Shown here: positions 1 to 10,548 of the stretch, in pieces
How the letters are laid out: each line of letters starts with the position of its first letter
Numbering within the stretch: the first letter of the stretch is position 1
Source: Monoraphidium neglectum
Lineage: Eukaryota; Chlorophyta; Chlorophyceae; Sphaeropleales; Selenastraceae
Assembly: GCF_000611645.1 (NCBI RefSeq)
Contig: NW_014011896.1
Span: 1 to 10,572, forward strand
Length of the DNA stretch: 10,572 nt
Reading direction: 5' to 3'
Translations under genes and position numbers: made by a program
The notes under the pieces: model-generated
Told to the model about the DNA's origin: nothing
Databases searched by the model: none
Seen by the model: the letters and a program-made list of their open reading frames with translations, nothing else

Positions 1-290
1 GGGGAGTGGACGGGGGTTGGCTGGCCATAGAGTGGACAAGAGTGAGGGGTGAAGGATGTGGGGGGGTGGACGATGTGGTATGAGGGGCTGAGGGGGTGAG
101 GGGCGAGGATGGGGGAGGGGGCAGAGGGGCAGTGGGGTGGCCAGGCAGGCAGGCGGACCGCGGGGAAGCTGCTGCGGGGTGCAGGGCTACGAGGCCCCGC
201 CGCCTTTCCCGCCTGCTCATTCCCCCCACCCCTTCCTCCCCTCAATGCGACCGCCCACTCCTTACCCCCTCTCCCAGCCGCCCTCCGGAC
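1..290 (-). other. Start of kinase intron 8; no gene seen
   Basis: The minus-strand donor at 290 opens this intron, which runs off the left edge. The plus strand is G-rich over the first 130 bases, so the intron is C-rich. Plus-strand reading frames here mostly run across the kinase exon and show no recognisable domain. Confidence -1.
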
Positions 291-3286
291 CTGCATGACG
301 TCATCAACCGACGCCCGCCTGGCGGCGTCCGGCTCGAGCAGCTTCCCCATCAGGGCCGCGCACTGGGGGCTGAGGCCGAGGGCGGGCGGCAGGTCAAAGT
401 CGCGGTGCTCGATGCGGCGCATGAGGGCCTGCAGCGCCTCCGCGGGGACCTGGCCGTCGGTGGGGTCGCCGAACGGGTAGCTGCCGGGAAGGTGCGGGGG
501 TGCAGGGGGTGCGAGGGACGCACAGTGAGGGAATGCGGTGTAGGGTCGCGGTGGCAGGCCTGGGGTCGAGGGCGAACCCCACAGATGTGCCACTGCCGTC
601 AGATTCGCCCTTGGCCCCAGTGGGGCCAGGGCCTCGCTTAGCTGGCGTGCGTGGCCGAGCGGGCGAGCTTTTGGCCCTGGAGGCAGCGGGAGGGCGACGT
701 GGCGCCCCCTACAAGACGGGGGGCCGTCGCTGCGTGTGTCAGGCAGAAAATCTTGCCCGCGCGCCTCCCTGCCGCCCGCCCGCTCGCCCCGCCCACGCAC
801 GCCATGCGCGCTACACCCGCTCCCTTATCTAACCTCCCGCCCGCGCCACTGCGTCGCCCCAATGGCTCACCGGTCACCCCCACACCCTGGGGGCCCGTCA
901 CCCTGACTCACCGCCCGACCAACATGACGTAAAGGGCGACGCCGCAGGACCAGATGTCGGCCTTTTTCGCGTCGTACTTTGACCGATTAGCGTTGCGCAG
1001 CACCTGCGCGGCAGGATTTGGCATCGGAACACCCGGGGTGTTAGATTGCATGTGAGAACGGGGCCAAAGAGGGGGGGAAGAGGGGTGCATTTGCTGCTGA
1101 ATAGAGGGCAGAGGCAGGGGACAGCACGCAGAAAGCCCTCCGCCGCGCCCTGCGACCGAGCGGCTGGGGAATTGGGATCAGCGGCCATGTGGCGGCGCTG
1201 CCTCCGCCGGTGCTGCGACAATTGGCTGGCTTTTCTTGGCCACTCAGGCCACCCCCATGCATAAAGGCCGCACTGTTGCGCCGCCTCAGGTCGCATCTAT
1301 TGCTTTCCCTGCTGTGGCAGCAGCAGCCAACACCCCTGCTGCGGCTCGAGCTGCTGCTGCTGCTGTCGCTGCCGCAGGCCCAGGCGCATGGCACAGCCGT
1401 GTGCGCCACCCACACCGTACTGGCACTCCGTGATGCCTCCCCCCCTCGTCCCCCGCCCCGCACCTCCGGCGCCATGTAGCAAAATGTGCCGGCCTGGGTG
1501 CGTGCCGAGCGCGAGTCGTGCTTGGAGTACCTGCAGGGGGGGGGGGGAGACGCCGACGGGTAGGGTCAGATGAGGTACATCGCATCAATACTCGTTCCCC
1601 CTGCAACGCAGGATGCAGTTGGCTAGGGCGACCACCCCAGGGCAATTGGCAGGCGTATGTCCAGTCAAGGACGCGGCGCAGTTGCTGAGAGGGAGCGAGG
1701 GGTGCAGGAGCCCAGCAGTTGGGCGGCGAAACCCAGCGGGGTTGGGGAGGGCATATGACTTGTTAGGGGCATCCACATTGGTCTACCCTCGTCGCCGCGC
1801 TTTAGCATTTTCGTTTGCACGGCCACCGCAAATCATGCAGGGCCGCGCCGTGCAGCCATCAGCGGCCGCCGCAGCCCCTAGACCAAGGCAGTCCGAGGCA
1901 GTGTAAACCTCGCACCCAAAGTCGCAGATCTTCACTATCGGCTTCGACAGGCTGGGGTGCGGCCAGTCCAGCAGTGTGTTCTCGAGCTTCAGATCCCGGT
2001 TGGCCACACCCTGATGGGGCAAATGGGCAGTACAGGGGCGGTGGGTGGGTGAGAGGGTGACGGGTTCAGAGGGACGCTGGGGGCCTGAGTGCACATAGCG
2101 CTTGCTGATTAAGTGCGCGCAACTCAAGGGATGTCGCCCCAGCCGGGGGCCGATCGGCCAGCCGTACCGTCGCCAAGAGCCGCGTTTCTCAGCACTGAAG
2201 CTCTGCCCCGTGAGCTGCGCCCTTGACTACCCTGCTGCGTGCTGCCCTGCAAAACCGGCCCGCAGCCCTGCCGTGCCCCGGCCAGTGCAAGGGCACTGGC
2301 CGAGATGAGGCCGACGTCGGGGACCCCTACGCCTCCTGTGCATGAAGCCGACAAAGCATGCGCGCCGCGCTGAGCGCCGCGCCTTTTTGTGGCAGTAGTC
2401 CACTCCGAGCACGAGCTGCTGGAAGCACCAGCGCGCGAAGGGCTCCTTCAGGCGGCCCTTGCTGCGCACGTAGCTGAAGAGGGAGCCCCCGCTGGCATAG
2501 TCCATCACGCTGACATCATCATGTGCCCAAGGTCGTTTTTGGGGGCGGACAGGGGGGAGGTGTCAGGGCAGGGTGTGCAGCGTTTGGAGGCGACCGTGCA
2601 TGAAGGGACGTGGGGACGGGGCGCCGCGTCAATTACACAGGCTATTGCTGCGACGCGCACACCCGGAGTGGCCTGTGCGATGCCAAAGTTCGACGCCGCT
2701 GCGGTTGTGGCTTGGCCCCCGCACGCTCACATGTTGAAGTTGTTGGGAGACAGGAAAACCTCTCTGAAGCGGATAACCTGCCCGGTTCGACAGCAGGGCT
2801 AGAGAGTGTGGCCTCAAGGCCTGGCCCGCATTTGCCTGTACACCCCGTAGTAAGGACGCTGCGCGTTGCTCACTCCTTCGCGAGCAGCCCCTCAATCCTC
2901 GCAGCCCACGGGGCGTGCCGCATTGCACCGACCAGGCAGCGAAGGCCCCGCGCACGCCCCGCCCCTCGCCGCATGCCAGGTGATTTGGCGCAACCCACGT
3001 GTGGGTGGTACAGGCTGCTGTGGTTGACCACCTCCGCCTCTAGCAGGCGCGTGTCCAGGTACTGACGCGTCTGCAGGCAGCAACGGGGTCGCGGCGATGC
3101 TCAGCAGCGGTACGTGCAGCGCTGGCGCGGCGCAAGGCCAAGCTGCAACGGTGGCACCTGCCGGGCGGCGCTCACCAGCTTCTTGATCGCCACTTGCTCG
3201 CCCGTTTCCCGGTCTGTTGCCAGAACCACCTTGCCGAAACTGCCCTCCCCCAAGTCCTTGACGTAGGCGTAGCGAGCTGAAGCCAT
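291..3286 (-). CDS. SnRK2-like serine/threonine protein kinase, 8 exons, 3' end outside the window
   Basis: Exons on the minus strand: 3286-3176, 3070-2999, 2777-2731, 2509-2383, 2010-1916, 1530-1464, 1003-912 and 480-291. The phases are mutually consistent and give 267 residues, so the catalytic domain is almost complete. Visible motifs are the glycine loop GEGSFGKV (13-20), the VAIK lysine (K35), a probable alpha-C glutamate (E50), catalytic loop NRDLKLEN (123-130), DFG (149-151), MAPE (170-173), DIWSCGV (189-195) and YPF (205-207). KLEN and VMDYASGGSLF are typical of the plant and algal SnRK2 group, which phosphorylates targets in osmotic, ABA or nutrient-stress signalling; this protein's target is unknown. 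The ATG at 3286 sits eleven codons before the glycine loop, as in SnRK2s. Intron 8 starts at 290 (GT donor); no HPWF-type exon is visible in 1-290, so the domain end and C-terminal regulatory tail lie to the left. Oddities are a GC-AG intron (2382-2011) and Asn in place of the HRD histidine. It could belong to a sister SnRK/CIPK-like clade; the kinase assignment itself is very secure. Confidence -1.
1318..1365. repeat. CAG and CTG triplet runs in inverted arrangement
   Basis: Three CAG units at 1318-1326 face five CTG units at 1351-1365, with a 24-base spacer, inside kinase intron 6. The two arms are complementary and could fold as a hairpin in the primary transcript. No function is implied by the sequence alone. 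Confidence -1.
1536..1547. repeat. G12/C12 homopolymer forming an intron pyrimidine tract
   Basis: Twelve consecutive G on the plus strand read as C12 on the minus strand. They sit directly before the CTGCAG acceptor of kinase exon 6 (exon start 1530), so they act as that intron's polypyrimidine tract. Confidence -1.
2011..2382 (-). other. GC-AG intron 4 of the kinase gene
   Basis: Exon 4 must end after the codons for YCHKK (last base 2383) and exon 5 must begin with GVANRD (base 2010) to keep the conserved spacing between helix E and the catalytic loop. This forces a GC donor at 2382-2381 with a normal CAG acceptor at 2013-2011. An in-frame GT at 2352-2351 would instead insert ten residues (ARRSARRACF). 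Confidence -1.
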
Positions 3287-3849
3287 GGCTTCCGGAGGGC
3301 AGTCACCCTGTTGATCCCTGCTACCGCCCGGCTATAGCAGCGATAAGCAAGTGGTTGTATCCAGTAGCTGTGCTGTCGGCTCGATGACCCGAGGTACTGC
3401 AATGTGGCCGCTGTCACACTCGAGGTGAGCTCGTGTACTGTAGATCTCGTGCAAAACGAGTTCGAGGCCTGTTTGATACAAGGTAGAAATCGCGGCAGAT
3501 TCATGTAGCGCTGCCTTGTTGAAGGGTGGCCGGCTGTCCGTGCGCACAAAGTGCGGGCGTAACTCTGCCCCACAAAGTGCTGTCATCACACGAAGGGTCA
3601 CAGATGATTAGCAAACGTTTTCCATACGAAAAGATGGAATATTAGTACTGCCAGCTTTTGTCAGTACATTGCCTGCACATACATCAACCAATCCAATGGC
3701 TGTGCAACCTGTGAAGCAGCAGGGACTGGTGCGGGGCTGTGTGGGGGCTGGTTCGTCCCCATTGTGATGATTGGTGAGGTTGGCAGACAGATCTTTGGTG
3801 TGAAGGGGACCACAGGCTAATTTCAAGGCAGTAGCTGCCAGTCCTCAAT
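3287..3849. other. Upstream region of the kinase gene, nothing recognised
   Basis: This stretch is visibly less GC-rich than the flanking exons. It should hold the kinase promoter and 5' UTR. No TATA-like box, tRNA or protein motif was recognised, and reading frames on both strands are short and lack codon bias. Confidence -1.
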
Positions 3850-4828
<979 letters not shown>

Positions 4829-5123
4829 CGCGCTGTATCTCTTTTGAATTCGGCAGGTGCGACGTCAAAACGCGCGCAGCACGGGCACCGGCAGACGGCG
4901 GCGACTTCTGCACAACGCGGGCGTTGCCACAGGCGATTAGGCTGCCCCACCGTAGCGTTTGTGTATTCCTATACCTAATAAACCACTTTGCAATCAATTT
5001 TCAGTAAAGCCGATCAGCTTACAGCTTGCGATCCGTCCAGGAGGGAGGCTGCGAGCGGCTTGTGAGGCTAATTCGCGCGCGAGCAGCACTTTGGCTGTAA
5101 TTACCAGGCGTGCGAGGCACTAG

Positions 5124-5442
5124 GTGAGTCCCGATCTCGTGCTCAAAGCAAGCCCTGCTTACGGGCGCCTTCACGCCAGCCTCGACGCAGAACGTCCTCT
5201 ACATTTCCATGCGTATCTCTTCTTTTGCGTGCCTGGTGCCGTTGCACCGCGGGGCGCCATCTCAGAAGCAGCAGCAGCAGCAGCAGCAGTCCCGGCCACG
5301 GCTGGAGCAAAGCAGGCGCACTACATGCGCATCGGCCTGGGATACCGCCTTGCAACTGTGATATGTTTGGTCGCCCACCGCGCACCGTACACCCGCGCGC
5401 AGGCCGCCGACAGGCCCAGGCATCTACCCTTGCCGCTGCCAG
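5124..5442 (+). other. Possible 5' UTR intron of the complex I gene
   Basis: A TAG/GTGAGT donor matches consensus at 5124. Pyrimidine-rich acceptors (GCTGCCAG and following CAGs, 5442-5453) lie just before the ATG at 5463. Removing this piece would delete the upstream ATGs at 5209 and 5325, making 5463 the first AUG. No ATG lies between about 4990 and 5123, so the upstream exon would be non-coding. Confidence -1.
5267..5289. repeat. AGC trinucleotide repeat
   Basis: About seven and a half AGC units lie in the leader or possible 5' intron of the complex I gene. Read in the frame of the downstream protein they would give an alanine run, in another frame a glutamine run. Confidence -1.
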
Positions 5443-5462
5443 CAGCAGCACAGACGGCAGCG

Positions 5463-6620
5463 ATGGCGTCCGCCGCGGCCAACACTCTGGCGCGCACAAC
5501 GCCCAAGAACCTCGAGTATGTCGTGTCAAAGGTGGACGCCGTCATGAACTGGGCGCGCATCGGCTCGCTGTGGCCGATGACGTTTGGCCTGGCGTGCTGC
5601 GCGGTGGAGATGATGCACGCCGGCGCCGCGCGCTACGACCTGGACAGGTGCGTGCAGGAGGGTGCTCACCATGCAGGCGCATGGCCCGGCAGATGCGAGC
5701 TGGCATGCTTGTGAGCGCGGCAGTCATGCGCGCTTGTGTGGCGGTCGGAAGACGTCATGCGCAGCGGCGCCGCGCATGACCAAACCGCCAGTCTCTTGCG
5801 CGATGCCAACAGGGTCTGGTCGCCTGGCAACAGCAGCTGTGCACTGGGGTGTACACATCGCCGCTTGTCAAGCGGCGCGCGCCACTTGCATACACACACA
5901 CACACACACACACACACTGCATGTGGTCGGCAGAGCCCCCGCTGCAATGTCCTTGACGGCCTGCCTCCCGCAGCCTTCGCCCGTCCCGGCATTTGTCAGC
6001 GCCGTGGTCGCTCTACCCTCACCCTGTCTCTCGCCCCAACCCTGTCCCCCAGGTTTGGCATCATCTTCCGCCCCAGCCCGCGCCAGTCTGACGTCATGAT
6101 CGTCGCCGGCACGCTGACCAACAAGATGGCCCCCGCGCTGCGCAAGGTGTACGACCAGATGCCCGACCCCCGCTGGGTCATCAGCATGGGCAGCTGCGCC
6201 AACGGGGGCGGCTACTACCACTACTCCTACGCGGTCGTGCGCGGTTGCGACCGCGTGGTGCCCGTGGACATCTACGTGCCGGGCTGCCCGCCCACCGCTG
6301 AGGGGCTGCTCTACGGCCTGCTGCAGCTGCAGGTGCGGCGCCTGTTTTTGGGGTTGGTGGGGCTCGGCAAGGCAGCCGCGTTTGGCACGCGAGCGGCGTG
6401 CCCGTCCTCACAGTCTTGCGCATAGGGTGAACATGGGTGCAAAGCCAGCGCTGACTCCCAGTCATATGTTTGCGCCCCTCATCTTTGCTTTGGCCCAGCT
6501 TTGTAGTCATAGCGCACTCGCTCAACCCTGCTGACGCCCTCACCCTCCGCGTCTCTTTGCTTTCCATCACAGAAAAAGATTCAGCGCGCCAAGACCGCAA
6601 CCCTCTGGTTCCAGAAGTAA
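5463..6620 (+). CDS. NDUFS7: Mitochondrial complex I 20-kDa/PSST subunit (NDUFS7, NuoB family), 3 exons
   Basis: Exons 5463-5647, 6053-6332 and 6573-6620 join with matching phases to give 170 residues ending LWFQK-stop. The protein holds iron-sulfur cluster N2, the last cluster before ubiquinone, at the junction of the matrix arm and membrane arm of NADH:ubiquinone oxidoreductase. The four N2 ligands are visible: C45 and C46 ([12 protein letters not shown]), C110 ([11 protein letters not shown]) and C140 (VPGCPPTAE). The core is near-identical in style to plant and algal orthologues. I chose the ATG at 5463 for its better start context (G at -3 and +4). An in-frame ATG at 5325, in poor context, adds 46 Arg-rich residues that look like a mitochondrial presequence and would give 216 residues, close to the length I recall for plant and animal orthologues. 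Identity is certain; the N-terminus is not. The introns are GT-AG, 405 and 240 bases. Confidence -1.
5892..5917. repeat. CA dinucleotide microsatellite
   Basis: Thirteen CA units lie inside intron 1 of the complex I gene. It is a simple repeat of the same type as the large tract near 4100. Confidence -1.
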
Positions 6621-6872
6621 AGAGGCCCATTGTCAGACCCGCGCGCAATGGCTGGCGCGCAGCCCATGGCTGCGCGCACACGCGTTGCGGTTCTGCGCCC
6701 CAGCTTGATGCTTCCCCTCATACGCTTTGCACTGTGTTGCGTTGTCACGCGTTTGCTTTCATGGTCCACCTTTGCCCGTACTATTGGTGCATGCTTCTGA
6801 GTGATTTTGTTTGCAGAGATCTTCTGGGCAGCTACAGGCCCGCGGCTGATGCTGTTGGCCTGCGAACGTCAG

Positions 6873-6877
6873 TGTAA
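6873..6877 (+). terminator. Candidate polyadenylation signal TGTAA
   Basis: TGTAA is the usual chlorophyte poly(A) signal. This copy is about 250 bases after the stop codon of the complex I gene and is the first one I found on the plus strand downstream. A five-base match can arise by chance, so this is plausible rather than proven. Confidence -1.
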
Positions 6878-8062
6878 CATGCGCGTTGCTCCAGAAATGG
6901 CTGTAGCGCTTGAAGAGGGCCTGACAGTGTCCCGCCCTACACAGCGCAAGACCACGGGTGATTCGCTTTGCAGAGCATAATACAAGTACAAGGTGGTGGG
7001 ACGGCACACGAGACAACAGGCCCCTAAACTGGGCACCTTGAAGCGTTGTTCCTTACATGGCCTGAAACAAGGTGAAGCTGCGTGGTTGCCGCCCCCTACG
7101 CGGTTCGCAGAACCCCAGGGCCTTACTTGCACCGGGTCACTAAGGGGGGCCATTGGTAGGATTCCGCAAGAACGCTGCTGCCGAGCACTGCACTTTCAAG
7201 TCGCTGTGTGAGTTGCGCAGCTTGCGGCCACATGGAAAGAATTTATCCCAGGAGGCTAGCCATGCTCAAGACTGCTGCAGAGCCGCCCCGTGCTGTGAAC
7301 AGCAACACCGCGTATCAGCATAGTCAACTTTGTTCTGCAACCAATTACGGATTGCATTGCCACCACCTGGCTGGAATCGGCGCTTTTGCAGTTGGAGCAT
7401 GTGCTGCGACAGCAGAGCTTCCATGCCACGTTGGCTTTTGTGTTCCTGCCCACACCTGATCCGAAACGAGCTCAGGGTGAGCCCGTCCCGCTCATCAAAC
7501 AAGCGAACGGCACAACAGCACAGTGGGCGTGCTGTATTGCTCATTCAGAGTGGTTTGCCCTCCCCCCGACCCGTCTGCAGCTGGTACGTCAGTCCTTGAA
7601 TGCAGCCCCCGTGGTAGGCCTGCGCAGACCTGGGTCCTGGGCTGTGCTGCACGGTCACGTGTCAGCCATTCAACAAGGCAACATTAGGTCGTCGATTGAC
7701 TGCAACTGTGGCTTTACCCAGCATAGATGCTTGCTTGTTAATCAGTTCCTGTCCCTTGCTGCATGGGTAGCAGGGCTTGCAGGGTGGCATGCACCACATG
7801 CCCCGTAGGCTGATGGGAATTAGGTCCGTCAGGATCCTCAACTCCCGAAGAACAGGAATTGCACCTTCAGTACAGCACTCTCACCTCAGTCACCACATTG
7901 ATATATAATGCAAATGACAGGTAGGTTCCAGTAAATGCCTTGCATCACGGGTGACAGGCCAACAAGGGGCCCGCTCGGGTGTCACTGCACACAACTATTC
8001 TCGCGTTCTCCTCTGGGCTTGAAACCGCCCGGCGAGCAAAGGCTCAACACCCCACAAGCAGG

Positions 8063-8095
8063 CGGCGCTCCCGGCGAGCAGCCGGCGCTCCCGGC
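8063..8095. repeat. Tandem 13-base repeat, two copies
   Basis: CGGCGCTCCCGGC occurs at 8063-8075 and again at 8083-8095, a period of 20 bases. It is short, and no role can be inferred. Confidence -1.
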
Positions 8096-8271
8096 AGCCC
8101 TGTTCATGTTCACTGTTCCTCACCTTTTGACAGCGTGCCCTCAACATTGTGCAGCATGTTTTTGGATCCAGAGTCGACACGCACACGCACCGCTGCTCGG
8201 GCTGACAGTGTCACTAGAGCGACGCACGCAGCGTCGGGAATGCGGCATCCTCTTTTGTATTCAAGATAAGT

Positions 8272-8279
8272 TGACGTCA
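8272..8279. promoter_or_regulatory. CRE-type palindrome upstream of the GH99 gene
   Basis: A perfect TGACGTCA lies about 150 bases before the GH99 start codon, the only one of five copies in the window placed in a likely promoter. bZIP factors of the CREB/TGA type bind this palindrome; binding here is inference. Confidence -1.
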
Positions 8280-8425
8280 GAGTCAATGTACGGTTCTTTC
8301 TCTTGGTATGTGCCAGACCCGCCTTCGCGCAGTCATTTGAACGTTGATCTCGCTGCCTTTCTGCTACCGTAGGTTTAGCACTGTAATGTTGTCGCGGTAG
8401 AAGCATTCACATATCAAAAATAAGT

Positions 8426-10548
8426 ATGGCTGGTAGCCGTGCCACGCAGGCCCAGCTGTGGTGTGCAGCAGCGTTTGTGCTGGCCGCGCTCGCGGCGCTT
8501 CCCGTCGAATCGACCGCGACTGCTGAGGGCCGCGTGGCTGACGCCAACGCGCCCCTCCAAGTGCGCCGCCTGAGGATTGCCGCTCCGCACCTGCGCCCCT
8601 CGCGAATTCGGGGGCGTGCCTTGGCACCGGCAGAAACCCCTGCCGCATGCTCCCTGTGTCCCTCGTTGCGTGGCAACCATCGCAAACACAATCGTGCGCA
8701 CGAAAGTCAGCACTCGCCGCTTGCTAGCGCCCTGTCGCACGCCCCTTTGCAACACACTTGCATGTGCACGTCTCCATCTTAAATTCATGCGCACGCACCA
8801 TGCAACCGCGATCCCCGGACCCAGTTTGCACCAGAGGAGAGTGTGCATGCATTTTACTATCTGTGGTACGGCGACCCCAAGACAGACGGCCGCTACCGCC
8901 ACTGGGACCACGAAATTCTGCCACACTGGGACGAGAAGCTGCGGGCCAGCTACCCGACGGGTGCGGCGGCCCGCGATACGAAGGGGGGTTCCCAAGGCGG
9001 CCGCCTGGGCGCGCTGAGGCTGGCGCGGCTGCTGCGCGGCGGCGCTCCTTGGGGCCGGAGCGCGCGGGCGGGGGTGCTTCGAGCTGCCTGGGCGGAGGCT
9101 AGGCTCCCCTGCGATGGGCCCTGCGGCTGCAGCCGCCTGTGACGGCTGCCAGAGGCGGGGCGGAGTGGCTGGCTCGGTCCTGGCCACGCTCTCCTGGCGG
9201 CGCGCGAGGCGGAGGCCGACCCAGCCCAGCTGCCACGGCTGCGCACTGTGCAGAGGGGCTGTAGTTGCAAAGGAGCAGGCCAGGGCGCTGTTGCCCGGCA
9301 ACGATGCCCAGCAGCAGCCCTGCTGCTGTCGCACAACATCTTCCGGTACGTTTCGGGCCCGCAGCACGACCTGGAGTGATCACCGTCCCATAGATCCTCG
9401 CCTTGCATCCTCGACGCTGCGCTCCCTCCATTGCTCACACCTCTCAACAGATCAGAAGTTTCATCCGCCAGACAGCATCCACTCCCCATACTACCCCAGC
9501 CTGGGTGAGGGCCCGCTCTGCGCGACGTGTTAGCAGTGCATCTGAGTATTAGGGGGGAACGCACGTTTGCGGCGGAGGGGGGCCAGGCGGGAGGAGAAAC
9601 GAGCGCTACCAATTGCGCAAAATCTGAAGCCGCCTGCAAGCCTGATCCATGCTTCCAGCTGCTTCATCACCCTCACAAGTCCCCTGCTTGTCAAATCAAC
9701 TCACTGCGGCGTGCAGCACCCATGGCAACGCGCTCCCTGCCACCTCCCCTCCTCTCACCGCTCCCTCCATTCGCTCCCTCTCCGCAAGTCCAGGCCCTTA
9801 CTCATCCCGGGACCCTGACGTCATCAACCACCACGTGAACGAGCTGCTTGACGCCGGCGTTGGCGTCATCGTGAGCGGGCGGTGACGCGCCAGGGGTTGA
9901 CGCACCACCACCACCACCACGCCGCACGACCCCCACTTGCTGCCCTGCTCTCTTCACCCTGACACAGTGGAAAATACTGGCGCCTTCGCTTGAGTGCGCC
10001 ATCCGCTTGTTGTAGCTAGGGATCTGGTTGGGGCGCGCCGGCGCCGCGCATGGGTTGACGCAGGGCGCGCCGACAGCAGCAAAGCAGTCACCCTTCGCCC
10101 TTTGCTGCCGCTTGGCTTGAAGCGCGGTGCCATTGCCGCTGGTCCTCCCAGGTAGTGTCGTGGTGGGGTCCCGCCTGGCGGGACGGCACGACTGACACTC
10201 AGGTGCGGGGTCGGTGAAAAGACATCTGCAATCAACCTGGGGCGTCCCCCCTCCTAGCTTTGCGCCCAGTTGGTTTGGCCCTGCTGCCTGCAGACAGAAC
10301 TGCATACTACTCGCATCGCGACTGCTTGCATTGCGTGTGTGCCTCGTCACCAAAGCCAGCGCGTCCAACCCACCCCTCCCCTCGTCTTGATGCCCATCTG
10401 CTGCCACCGCCCAACACCCCTCTAATGACGTCACAGGGCGTCAGCACCGATGCCGTGCTGGACCAAGTGGTTAAGCAGCTGGAGGGTCAGCAGCGGCGGA
10501 GCGATGAAGCTGCCATGAAGCTGGCGTTTCATATGGAGCCGTACCCAG
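8426..10548 (+). CDS. MANEA: GH99 glycoprotein endo-alpha-1,2-mannosidase, N-terminal part, 6 exons, 3' end outside the window
   Basis: The best model joins 8426-8560, 8825-8960, 9451-9504, 9794-9870, 10152-10202 and 10437-10548, giving 188 residues before the right edge. GH99 enzymes cut inside mannose chains at alpha-1,2 bonds, removing capped Glc-Man or Man-Man units from N-glycans in the Golgi or from mannan. Family motifs in order are VHAFYYLWYGDP (52-63), HWD twice, FHPPDSIHSPYYPSLG, PYSSRDPDVI, VVSWWG (135-140) and FHMEPYP (182-188). The catalytic WHEG-type glutamates would lie further right. Residues 11-27 are hydrophobic after a short Arg-containing start, fitting a type II anchor or signal peptide in the secretory pathway. 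The join between exons 1 and 2 is the least certain part: donor 8616 with exon start 8835 is also in phase. The last exon could extend to 10553. The ATG at 8426 has good context (A at -3, G at +4). Confidence -1.
9903..9920. repeat. CAC trinucleotide repeat
   Basis: Six CAC/ACC units lie in GH99 intron 4. It is a simple low-complexity run. Confidence -1.

Larger units (their letters stand above)
6878..8425. other. Anonymous intergenic region, no gene assigned
   Basis: About 1.5 kb without a recognised gene and with lower GC than the exons. It holds a TATATAA string (7902-7908), a CACGTG G-box (7656-7661), one TGACGTCA palindrome (8272-8279), a plus-strand TGTAA (8382-8386) and a minus-strand TGTAA (7055-7051). 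Several reading frames look protein-like: plus 7386-7808 and 7935-8372; minus 7544-7266 and 8406-8110. A short hydrophobic minus-strand segment at 7938-7885 ends at a good GTGAGA donor. None shows a known domain or the codon bias of the three clear genes. Confidence -1.

Noticed and set aside
96..641. 181-codon plus-strand reading frame
   Set aside because: Antisense shadow of kinase exon 8 and its introns.
3440..3475. GAGTTCGAGGC string resembling a tRNA T-arm
   Set aside because: The flanking bases do not pair as a T stem and no D or anticodon arm is found.
7266..7544. Minus-strand reading frame with protein-like stretches (RLFDERDGLTLSSFRI)
   Set aside because: The opposite strand looks equally plausible (plus 7391-7475 between an acceptor and a donor); neither matches a family, so no gene was called.
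7935..8372. 145-codon plus-strand reading frame with TATATAA 27 bases upstream and TGTAA 10 bases after the stop
   Set aside because: The signals are suggestive, but the 5' UTR would be almost absent, the protein has no domain and codon use is unlike the clear genes; kept only as part of the anonymous region.
8414..9367. 317-codon reading frame on the minus strand
   Set aside because: It runs antisense through GH99 exons 1-2 and their GC-rich introns, has low-complexity Ala/Arg/Gly content and no domain; GH99 motifs on the plus strand are decisive.
9802..10434. 210-codon reading frame on the minus strand
   Set aside because: Antisense to GH99 exons 4 and 5 and their introns, with no recognisable motif.
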